From the NCBI RefSeq assembly GCF_000346615.1, contig NZ_ANNU01000069.1:1-33586 (forward strand): a stretch of DNA of 33,586 bases, given 5' to 3'. Origin of the DNA: Nafulsella turpanensis ZLM-10 (GTDB lineage: Bacteria > Bacteroidota > Bacteroidia > Cytophagales > Cyclobacteriaceae). The notes under the pieces were generated by a model. The model was not told the origin of the DNA and did no database searches. It worked only from the letters and a program-made list of their open reading frames with translations. Numbering within the stretch: position 1 is the first letter of the stretch; the number at the start of each line of letters is the position of its first letter. Shown here in pieces: positions 7,113 through 13,704 of the stretch. Position numbers and translations under genes: made by a program.

Positions 7113-8282
7113 ATGTATTATTGTAAAAGAGGAAAAATTCCGCATAAACGCCACACACAATTCCGGCAGCCCGACGGCAGCCTGTATGCAGAGGAACTGG
7201 TAAGCTCGCGTGGCTTTTCAGGTATATACTCTAACCTGTATCATATTCATCCGCCCACAAAGGTGCAGGAGGTTCGAAAAGCAGTCCCTTATGGTACAAA
7301 AATCAATGAGGAGTATCCGCTCCTGCAAACGCACCTCAAAACAGCAGGCGAAGGCCTTACCGGAGAAGATTATCTCGAGGCGCGCAAAATGCTGCTGAAG
7401 AATGCCGATGTGGCCATGGGCATCTGTAACCTGCCGGGTGGCAACCGTATGGACTACTTCTATAAAAATGCCGAAGCCGATGAGGTTATTTACGTCCACG
7501 ATGGCAGCGGTCATTTGCTCTCGCAGTTTGGGCAGCTCCGGGTCGAGAAAGGCGATTATATAGTAATTCCCCGCACCACTATCTATAAGTTCGAATGGGA
7601 GGAGGCCGAGATGATCAGGCTGCTGGTGATAGAATCTGCCAGCCCTATAGAGACTCCTAGGCGGTACCGGAATGAGCTGGGCCAGTTACTGGAACACTCC
7701 CCCTTCTGCGAGCGCGACATTCGCCAGCCCGAAGAGCTGGTGATTGAAGAAGCCGAAGGCGAGTACCTGGTAAAAATTAAAAAGGGCGGTCTCCTGCACC
7801 AGTATGTGTATGGCCACAGTCCACTCGATGTGGTAGGCTGGGATGGGTTCCTCTACCCTTACACCTTTTCCATTTACGATTTCGAGCCCATTACAGGTCG
7901 CATTCACCAGCCACCACCGGTACACCAAACGTTCCAGTCCGAAGGATTCGTTATTTGCTCCTTCGTGCCACGCCTGTTCGATTACCATCCGCAGTCGATT
8001 CCTGCTCCTTATAACCACTCCAACATCGATTCGGATGAGGTGCTGTTTTATGCCGAAGGAAATTTTATGAGCCGTAAAGGCATCGACCGGGGATCTTTTA
8101 CGCTCCACCCGGGCGGGCTGGCGCATGGTCCGCACCCCGGCACGGTCGAAAAGAGTATTGGCGCCAAAGAAACGCATGAGTATGCGGTTATGCTCGACAC
8201 TTTCAGACCCCTCTATCTCACCAATGAGGCCATGGAGTATGTCGACCAGCAATACCCCATGAGCTGGAACGAGAAAAAATAA
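7113..8282 (+). CDS. hmgA: Homogentisate 1,2-dioxygenase
   Basis: A 389-residue cupin-fold dioxygenase that opens the ring of homogentisate to maleylacetoacetate in tyrosine and phenylalanine breakdown. The N-terminus GKIPHKRHTQFRQPDGSLYAEEL is typical of Bacteroidota HmgA. Iron ligands are expected at His302 and Glu309 (PYNHSNIDSDEV) and His338 (LHPGGLAHGPHPG), by analogy with human His335, Glu341 and His371; there is one extra residue between the first two, so Asp308 is the other candidate. The gene follows the CtpA-type protease after only 2 bases and ends in a terminator, so the two share a transcript. No other gene of the pathway is in the window. Confidence 0.93.
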   Translation: MYYCKRGKIPHKRHTQFRQPDGSLYAEELVSSRGFSGIYSNLYHIHPPTKVQEVRKAVPYGTKINEEYPLLQTHLKTAGEGLTGEDYLEARKMLLKNADVAMGICNLPGGNRMDYFYKNAEADEVIYVHDGSGHLLSQFGQLRVEKGDYIVIPRTTIYKFEWEEAEMIRLLVIESASPIETPRRYRNELGQLLEHSPFCERDIRQPEELVIEEAEGEYLVKIKKGGLLHQYVYGHSPLDVVGWDGFLYPYTFSIYDFEPITGRIHQPPPVHQTFQSEGFVICSFVPRLFDYHPQSIPAPYNHSNIDSDEVLFYAEGNFMSRKGIDRGSFTLHPGGLAHGPHPGTVEKSIGAKETHEYAVMLDTFRPLYLTNEAMEYVDQQYPMSWNEKK

Positions 8283-8300
8283 GGAATGAGTGCTCTTTAC

Positions 8301-8344
8301 AGGCTGTTGCATTTGCCCTCCGGCAGGTACAACAGCCTTTTTTT
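8301..8344 (+). terminator. Intrinsic terminator after hmgA
   Basis: A 9-base-pair stem (AGGCTGTTG at 8301-8309 with CAACAGCCT at 8330-8338) encloses a second small hairpin (TGCC/GGCA). Seven thymines end at 8344. It lies 19 bases after the hmgA stop. Confidence 0.88.
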
Positions 8345-8398
8345 ATGCCTATTTCAAACAGCAAGCTAAGGCTAACGGTTAAAGAAATAAAAGATCCC

Positions 8399-8968
8399 AT
8401 GAAGATACCGTCGAAACTTTCCTCTTTTTCATTACCTGCCCTACTCCTTTTTTCCTTTGCCTGTAGTGAGGGAGAAAGCGGGGATGCCGAAGCAGAAACT
8501 ATTGCTGAAGTTGTTGCCTCCGAGGAGGAGGCTGTGGAAGAGGAGCCAGCTATTCCTGAAGAAGCATTTGAAACTATAGAAGTTACAGTGGAAGCATTGG
8601 GCAATTCAATGGAGGAAATTCGCTTCGATAAGGAAGAGGTTGTGGCACCTTCGAACGGGCAGCTTACCGTTACCCTGGTCAATAAATCTGAAGATCCGGA
8701 AATGATCCATAATATTGTTTTCATTCATGATGATGCCATAGAGGAGGTTGCCGCCGCAGGTCTTAAGGTAGGGCCAGAAAAGGCGTTTGTTCCAGACCTC
8801 TCTTCAGTATTTGCCGGCTCCGAACTTGTAGAACCGGGAGAGAGTACTGAATTTACCTTTACTGCCCCCTTCCAGTCGGGAGAATACCTTTTCGTTTGTA
8901 CCGTTCCTGGTCACGCTGAAGAAATGAACGGCCGCTTTATCGTACTGCCACCTGCCGCCGTGGAGTAA
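8399..8968 (+). CDS. Cupredoxin (azurin/plastocyanin-like) lipoprotein
   Basis: A 189-residue lipoprotein. The N-terminus has a basic residue, a hydrophobic run and Cys22 in SFACS as the lipidation site. An acidic linker (about 23-58, rich in Glu) leads to a cupredoxin domain. Type 1 copper ligands are predicted at His104 (MIHNIVF), Cys167, His172 and Met176 in CTVPGHAEEM, the azurin-like C-x4-H-x3-M layout. It should carry electrons or bind copper at the membrane surface. A longer frame exists from 8345, but that start lies on the hmgA terminator and would bury the signal peptide, so the ATG at 8399 is chosen. Confidence 0.88.
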   Translation: MKIPSKLSSFSLPALLLFSFACSEGESGDAEAETIAEVVASEEEAVEEEPAIPEEAFETIEVTVEALGNSMEEIRFDKEEVVAPSNGQLTVTLVNKSEDPEMIHNIVFIHDDAIEEVAAAGLKVGPEKAFVPDLSSVFAGSELVEPGESTEFTFTAPFQSGEYLFVCTVPGHAEEMNGRFIVLPPAAVE

Positions 8969-9049
8969 GGCGGCTGTCCTTATCACTTCAGCCAGGGATC
9001 TGATTATACGCTAACCCACACCAGCTGCCATCTGAACGCCTTAAACAAA

Positions 9050-9074
9050 AAAGCTGCTCTACAAGAACAGCTTT
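9050..9074. terminator. Bidirectional terminator between cupredoxin gene and small minus-strand gene
   Basis: AAAGCTG at 9050-9056 pairs with CAGCTTT at 9068-9074, with a further TCT/AGA inner stem after one mismatch. The plus side continues CTTTTT and the minus side TTTTTTG, so it can serve the converging cupredoxin and 56-residue-protein genes. Confidence 0.75.
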
Positions 9075-9102
9075 CTTTTTCTCTACGCAATAATTACCTC
9101 TT

Positions 9103-9273
9103 TTAAATAGCATTCTGCTTTTTGGTACCTCCGCTCGGGTCTTCTCCTTTGGGATTACGACCCTGCTTGTGACTCTTATCTTTATCCTGATCTGTTTGGT
9201 GCCGGTCCTGTCCTTTCTTTTTGTTTTCCGGATGGCGGTCGTCGGCTATTCCTTTGTTATGTCCTTTTGTCAT
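9103..9273 (-). CDS. Small, very hydrophilic 56-residue protein
   Basis: Reads from ATG 9273-9271 to TAA 9105-9103. The peptide begins MTKGHNKGIADDRHPENKKK and is built of Lys, Asp, Gln, Gly, His and Asn, with no hydrophobic core, so it is probably disordered. It ends GGTKKQNAI. Its coding nature is supported by a bounded position between terminators (9050-9074 and 9400-9446). Small proteins of this composition are common in Bacteroidota and often stress-linked, but no function can be assigned. It is too short for most gene callers. Confidence 0.6.
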   Translation of the reverse strand: MTKGHNKGIADDRHPENKKKGQDRHQTDQDKDKSHKQGRNPKGEDPSGGTKKQNAI

Positions 9274-9399
9274 GATAGCTCTTTTTAGGATTAAAAATTT
9301 ATTTCCTTCACTGATTTTACGCTATTGGGTAATAAGGGTTTAAACAGGAAGGAGAAAATCCTTTTTAAACTATTTCTACTAAACGACTCTCCCTTGGAT

Positions 9400-9446
9400 A
9401 CATAAAAAGAGGGGCTATTTTTGGAAAATAGCCCCTCTTTTTATGT
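9400..9446. terminator. Strong bidirectional terminator with a 22-base-pair stem
   Basis: The segment 9400-9421 is the exact reverse complement of 9425-9446, leaving a 3-base loop. The stem has a GC core (GAGGGGCTA) flanked by AAAAA/TTTTT, so a T-tract is present in either direction. It sits 15 bases beyond the stop of the MBL-fold gene, which it should terminate. Confidence 0.9.
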
Positions 9447-9461
9447 AAAGTGCATGATGCT

Positions 9462-10622
9462 TTATTTAACCCTCTCCTTACGGGAGCGGAAAAAGCTCCA
9501 GTTACCGCTGTCTTTTTCGTGCTTCGCCGGACGGCGGCTGGTGGCAGAGCGATAAATAAGCTTTCGTTCTTTTTCCACAGGCTTTCTCTTCCCTGCTGCC
9601 TCTCTCCCCCATATGGTCTTTTTCTTTTCTACCACTAGCGGGCGCAGCGGTCGGCGGCTCCTTTCCACTACTTCCTCTTTTTTAGTTTTACGGTTCTTTA
9701 AAATACCAATTGTAGTAATGGCAGCCAGTATACCTGCGGCGGCACCGGCTACTATTTTAGGCAGCGGATCGCTTACGGGCGCAGGTAAACTTACTACCCC
9801 TGTGGCATCGGAATGGGCAGGAGTATCTACATAACGGCCTTTGCGCGGCGGCAAATAGCGGTCGGCAAAATCGATAAGATCGAGCTCTATACCCGGATAC
9901 TGCAAGGCCTTTCCATGACCTGTTGCCACTACTTTTGGCCGGAGCGCCACCAGTTTGTCAATAGAACGAAGCGATTCTGTCCAGTCGCTTGTAAAATATT
10001 CCGGCGGCCCCATCAGTTCAGGCTTGCCCGAAAGCATGTCGCTCATATCGTGCATATTCATGGTAATAAAGGCATCGCCGGCAATCAGCACCGCATCCTT
10101 TTCATGAAATAAAGAAATGTGGCCCGGGGTATGGCCTGGAGTATGCACCCATTTCCAACCCTCAACGCCTGGCACTGCGCCATCTGCAGGTAGCTGGTAT
10201 ATTCGCTCAGAAATATTAACAGGCTCATTAGGATAGAAGCGACTAAGCTGTCCGCCAAAGCCCCCAACAGTAGGGTCCTGGGGCGGATAGGCCGACTGCC
10301 CTGTTAAGTAAGGTATTTCAAGAGGGTGCGCGTACACCGGCACATCCCAATACCTGGAAAGTTCTTCTACCGTTCCGGCGTGGTCGAAGTGGCCGTGGGT
10401 CATTACAATGGCCTCCGGCCGGGCCTGTACCCCATAGGTGTCATCCACTGCTTTCTTAATCTGGTCTACAGAAAATGGCATTCCTGTATCCACCAGAATC
10501 CATGGTCCGCCCGGCTCTCCAAGCATGTAGGCGTTCACAAAAGCGGTTTGAATCCGGTACACTCCTGGCACTACCATACTGGGCGCGGTAGTGGTAAACA
10601 TCCTTTCCAAAAAATTTGCCAT
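9462..10622 (-). CDS. MBL-fold hydrolase with C-terminal membrane anchor and basic tail
   Basis: A 386-residue protein. Residues about 18-255 form a metallo-beta-lactamase domain: the THGHFDHAG motif gives His76, His78, Asp80 and His81, and further ligands are His160 or His164 (HTPGHTPGH), Asp183 (AGDAF) and His236 (ATGHG). This is the glyoxalase-II/lactonase type of dinuclear site. Residues 289-309 form one membrane helix (IVAGAAAGILAAITTIGIL), and the last 75 residues are strongly basic (RSRRPLRP, KKKTIWGR, RSRKERVK). With no signal peptide, the enzyme domain is probably cytoplasmic with a tail anchor, or the basic tail faces the cytoplasm. The substrate is unknown. The terminator at 9400-9446 follows. 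Confidence 0.85.
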   Translation of the reverse strand: MANFLERMFTTTAPSMVVPGVYRIQTAFVNAYMLGEPGGPWILVDTGMPFSVDQIKKAVDDTYGVQARPEAIVMTHGHFDHAGTVEELSRYWDVPVYAHPLEIPYLTGQSAYPPQDPTVGGFGGQLSRFYPNEPVNISERIYQLPADGAVPGVEGWKWVHTPGHTPGHISLFHEKDAVLIAGDAFITMNMHDMSDMLSGKPELMGPPEYFTSDWTESLRSIDKLVALRPKVVATGHGKALQYPGIELDLIDFADRYLPPRKGRYVDTPAHSDATGVVSLPAPVSDPLPKIVAGAAAGILAAITTIGILKNRKTKKEEVVERSRRPLRPLVVEKKKTIWGREAAGKRKPVEKERKLIYRSATSRRPAKHEKDSGNWSFFRSRKERVK

Positions 10623-10954
10623 AATATTTCTTTATTAAATTCCTGCAATTCAGTTCAATTCACTCATATTAAGTAAAAGTCAAGTGTTTTTGTTGGGGCT
10701 AAGTCCAAAATTTATTGTAATTAAGAAGGGAGAGGTGAAGAGACAGACTACACAAGCCTGGCCACCCGAGAGCAAATCCGATGACTTTACTTTTATTCAA
10801 GTAAGAAGATAAATACAGGCTTCCCGTCAGCACCTGGAGTTTGTTTACGCTATCTGACTACTGGTAACATATTTGCAAAGGCATAAAAAAACAAGAACCC
10901 GGCTTTTAGCCAGGTTCCTGCTTAAACTAATATTCATTAATAATAAATACCGTA
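10623..10954. other. Intergenic spacer between the MBL-fold and YciE/F-like genes
   Basis: A 332-base AT-rich spacer. It must hold the promoter of the MBL-fold gene near 10630-10700 (not identifiable with confidence) and contains the terminator of the upstream minus-strand gene at 10892-10920. No coding frame is supported. Confidence 0.5.
10892..10920 (-). terminator. Intrinsic terminator after the YciE/YciF-like gene
   Basis: A stem of up to 13 base pairs with single mismatches (10892-10904 with 10908-10920) and a 3-base loop is followed on the minus strand by GTTTTTTTATG. It lies 34 bases beyond the stop of the ferritin-like gene. Confidence 0.85.
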
Positions 10955-11455
10955 TTAGGCATTCTGTGCTTTTTCATTCACACGGCTAATCGCCACATCA
11001 TTAAGCTTTGAGTCAGCTGACTTCTCTTCTTCGAGGGTCTTTTCCAGAAGGTCGGCCGCCTCGTTAAAGCCAAGACGCTTCGCATAGTTACGGGCGGTAC
11101 CATATCCGGCCATCTCGTAATGCTCTACACGCTGTGCTGCACCAATAAGAGCTGCATCACGTACTTCATCATCACCTTTCATTTCAAGGGCTTCTTTCCC
11201 TTCGCGAATCAGGCCTTCCATCGCCTCGCACTTTTCACCTTTAATATCTATATCAAGCTTCTGAGCAATCTGCTCCAGGCGTTCCTTTTGTCCTTTTGTT
11301 TCTTCCAGGTGCCCTTTAAAGCAGTCTTTCAGCTTCTGGTCAGTTGCTTTTTCTGCCATCTTTGGCAAAGCCTCTGACAGCTGGGTTTCTGCACTATACA
11401 AATCACGCAATTCGTGAATAAAAAGATCTTTTAAAGAATTCATATTATTTGCCAT
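10955..11455 (-). CDS. YciE/YciF ferritin-like family protein (DUF892)
   Basis: A 166-residue all-helical protein of the DUF892 family, related to E. coli YciE and YciF. The opening MNSLKDLFIHELRDLYSAETQL and the later AQRVEHYEMAGYGTARNYAKRLG are family hallmarks with Glu and His residues placed as in ferritin-like di-iron bundles. Family members are induced by osmotic, desiccation or general stress and their biochemical role is uncertain. The gene is single, with its own terminator. Its neighbours (small hydrophilic protein, MBL-fold protein, DUF4259 protein) look like a loose stress-related group, which is inference. Confidence 0.9.
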   Translation of the reverse strand: MANNMNSLKDLFIHELRDLYSAETQLSEALPKMAEKATDQKLKDCFKGHLEETKGQKERLEQIAQKLDIDIKGEKCEAMEGLIREGKEALEMKGDDEVRDAALIGAAQRVEHYEMAGYGTARNYAKRLGFNEAADLLEKTLEEEKSADSKLNDVAISRVNEKAQNA

Positions 11456-11783
11456 AACAATTCTGATTTAAGTTTAAAAAAATAATAACGCAATTTTTGC
11501 ACTATTTTAATGACGTACTTTACGCGCCATCTGATGTATCTTACGACTTAAACCCAAGAGTGTTTTACTTATTTCACTCAAAATCAGTTATTTATGACTT
11601 TTTTAACATATTATCTCTCTCGTATTCAAGAAAAATATTTTTTTATTGAACCGTTCACATATATGACGAATCACATACAAAGCATACTCATATTCCGGCC
11701 CGGACAAACGATAAATAAGGTTTTCGGCTTATTTTAAAAGAAGAAGTATTGGAGGGATGCGGGCGCAGCCCTCAAAAGAAATT
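11456..11783. other. AT-rich intergenic spacer upstream of the YciE/F-like gene
   Basis: A 328-base spacer between two minus-strand genes. It should contain the promoter of the ferritin-like gene but no clear TAnnTTTG element was found. A weak hairpin at 11752-11773 (GAGGG/CCCTC with inner TGC/GCA) lies just after the DUF4259 gene and may be its terminator, but lacks an adjacent T-run. No gene is seen. Confidence 0.45.
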
Positions 11784-12176
11784 TTAACGAAGGCGCTGAG
11801 CCAGGTTTACTAGAGACGAACGCCAGGCAGCGGTTTCGTTACTTGCCTCCCACATTTCCATCAAACCGGAGTCGCCACTTACAATGGTAATAACACTTTT
11901 CGCCTTCTGCTTCAGCTCAGGCAGGTTGTCGACTTCCATAAATTCCACGGCAGTAAGCATTTTCTTATCGAAATCCTCAGCCGGGAAGCCGTTTTTTGCT
12001 GCTATTACCTCCGAGGCAGCCAGTGCTTCCTGGCAAAGGTGTGCATCGGGCCGCGAGGTTTCGAGTAGTTCGTCGAGCGTACCCTCTACAAATCCGGCTG
12101 TTTTAAACTGTTCCCATTCAGCCAGCCAGTCCGCCGCTGCATCATTTTCGAGGTTTCCGTATCCTCCGTTTCCCAT
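11784..12176 (-). CDS. DUF4259 family protein
   Basis: A 130-residue soluble protein. The N-terminus MGNGGYGNLENDAAADWLAEW follows the DUF4259 pattern (MG-x-W/Y-G-x-x-x-x-NDxAxDWL). A central DAHLCQEALAASEVIAAKNG helix is also typical of the family. The function is unknown. It stands alone on the minus strand, divergent from sbcD. Confidence 0.85.
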   Translation of the reverse strand: MGNGGYGNLENDAAADWLAEWEQFKTAGFVEGTLDELLETSRPDAHLCQEALAASEVIAAKNGFPAEDFDKKMLTAVEFMEVDNLPELKQKAKSVITIVSGDSGLMEMWEASNETAAWRSSLVNLAQRLR

Positions 12177-12306
12177 AAATCCTGATTAATTTTTTATTTT
12201 AGTGGTCTTTTAGTAGGCTACGGGCGAGCCCTGGTAAAGTTTAAAAATCCATATATGCCCGAAGATATAAAATTTCTTTTAGCTTTAAGTTGTAAAGCAA
12301 CAAAAT

Positions 12307-12314
12307 TACCTTTG
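12307..12314 (+). promoter_or_regulatory. Putative -7 element of the sbcD promoter
   Basis: TACCTTTG is an exact TAnnTTTG match, 32 bases before the sbcD ATG. A TTG triplet at 12290-12292 is the nearest -33 candidate but is closer than usual (14 bases), so the -33 part is unconvincing. Confidence 0.5.
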
Positions 12315-12346
12315 TAAGGATATACCTTCCTGATAGTCAAAAACCT

Positions 12347-13576
12347 ATGAAGATACTCCACACCGCCGACTGGCACCTGGGAAAGAGGCTGAATGAATTC
12401 AGCCGGATAGAAGAGCAGCGCGAGGTGCTGGACGAGATTTGTCAGCTTGCGGAGCAGCACGAGGTCGATGCCGTACTGATTGCCGGAGACCTTTACGATA
12501 CCTTCAACCCGCCTAACGAGGCCATTGAGCTTTTTTATAAAACCCTCCATCGCTTAACCGCCGGCGGAAGGCGTGCCGTTATTGGCATTGCCGGCAACCA
12601 CGATTCGCCCGACCGGATAGATGCCCCGGACCCCCTCGCCCGTAGCTGCGGCATTATCCTGGCTGGGCGGCCTAAAACAACAGTTAAAGAATGTAAATTG
12701 GGCTCGGGGCTGGAAGTGCTTAAAAGCGAGCCTGGCTTCGTGGAGCTGTGCCTTCCAGGCAACTCCTACCCGCTGCGCCTGCTCCTGACTCCCTACGCCA
12801 GCGAAACTACCATGCGCCAGCACCTGGGCGAAGAAGACAAGGAAGAGGAGCTACGCCAGAGCCTGCAAAAGCATTGGCAGGAACTGGCCGATGCCCACTG
12901 CGATGACAAAGGGGTGAATATGCTGATGGCCCACCTTTACGTAATGGAAAAAGGTGGCCCCGCCCCGGAGGAAGACAGCGAAGGCGAAAGGCCCATCCTG
13001 CACATGGGAGGCGCCCAGGCCATCTATACCGAAAACTTCCCGCCACAAATGCAGTACGTGGCTTTAGGTCACCTGCACCGCTGCCAGGTCGTAAGCAAAC
13101 AGCCCTGCCCGGCAGTGTACAGCAGCAGCCCCCTTGCCTACAGCTTCAGCGAAGCGCACCAGCCAAAATTTGTGATGCTGCTGGAGGCAGAACCGGGCAA
13201 GCCTGTCGAATGTACACCCATCCGACTGCAAAAGGGCAGAACCCTTGCCCGGAAAGAATTTAACAGCACCGAAGAGGCCCTCCAGTGGCTGCAGGCAAAT
13301 CCAAACACCTTTGTGGAGCTTACCCTGGTGAGTGATACCTATATCGATGCGCCGACTAAAAAAGCACTGCTCCGGGCCCATGATGGCATTGTTAGTATTA
13401 TTCCGAAAATAACCGGAGTGGAGGAGCTGGAGGGACAGGACTTGAAAGAAAAGAAAATCAACCTGCAGCAAAGCCGCGAGGCTCTTTTCCGCGATTATTT
13501 TCAGCAGCGAAAAGGCCAGGAGCCGAATGATGACCTGATGCAGCTCTTCCGCGAAATTGTTCAGGAACAGTCGTGA
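12347..13576 (+). CDS. sbcD: SbcCD nuclease subunit D (Mre11-like)
   Basis: A 409-residue calcineurin-like phosphoesterase, the nuclease of the SbcCD complex that cleaves hairpins and blocked double-strand ends. Metal-binding motifs are ordered as expected: HTADWHLGK (Asp8, His10), IAGDLYD (Asp48), GIAGNHDSPDR (Asn84, His85), a later LMAHLYV histidine and ALGHLHRCQ. The C-terminal third is the capping and SbcC-binding region. It is followed after 128 bases by sbcC on the same strand. Confidence 0.96.
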   Translation: MKILHTADWHLGKRLNEFSRIEEQREVLDEICQLAEQHEVDAVLIAGDLYDTFNPPNEAIELFYKTLHRLTAGGRRAVIGIAGNHDSPDRIDAPDPLARSCGIILAGRPKTTVKECKLGSGLEVLKSEPGFVELCLPGNSYPLRLLLTPYASETTMRQHLGEEDKEEELRQSLQKHWQELADAHCDDKGVNMLMAHLYVMEKGGPAPEEDSEGERPILHMGGAQAIYTENFPPQMQYVALGHLHRCQVVSKQPCPAVYSSSPLAYSFSEAHQPKFVMLLEAEPGKPVECTPIRLQKGRTLARKEFNSTEEALQWLQANPNTFVELTLVSDTYIDAPTKKALLRAHDGIVSIIPKITGVEELEGQDLKEKKINLQQSREALFRDYFQQRKGQEPNDDLMQLFREIVQEQS

Positions 13577-13654
13577 GTATTGGGTTCTGAGCCTTGAGTC
13601 TAAACTCAGAGAGAAATAATAATGACAGAATAAGTGTATGCTTTGCCTATTCAT

Positions 13655-13683
13655 TCATTCTATCATTCACTCATTCTATCATT
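13655..13683. repeat. Tandem TCATTCTATCATT repeat between sbcD and sbcC
   Basis: The 13-base unit occurs at 13655-13667 and 13671-13683, with related CATT steps around it. The copies lie in the 128-base sbcD-sbcC spacer, which is unusually long for this gene pair. Confidence 0.7.
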
Positions 13684-13704
13684 TAGAAATCAGCATATTA
13701 AAAC

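Noticed and set aside
7686-8312. 208-codon minus-strand frame opposite hmgA
   Set aside because: Antisense to homogentisate dioxygenase and overlapping its terminator; no domain evidence.
8345-8398. Longer start for the cupredoxin lipoprotein
   Set aside because: It begins at the end of the hmgA terminator and would put 18 polar residues before the lipoprotein signal peptide; ATG 8399 is preferred.
13064-13654. 196-codon minus-strand frame opposite the end of sbcD
   Set aside because: Antisense to the SbcD C-terminus with no recognised motif.
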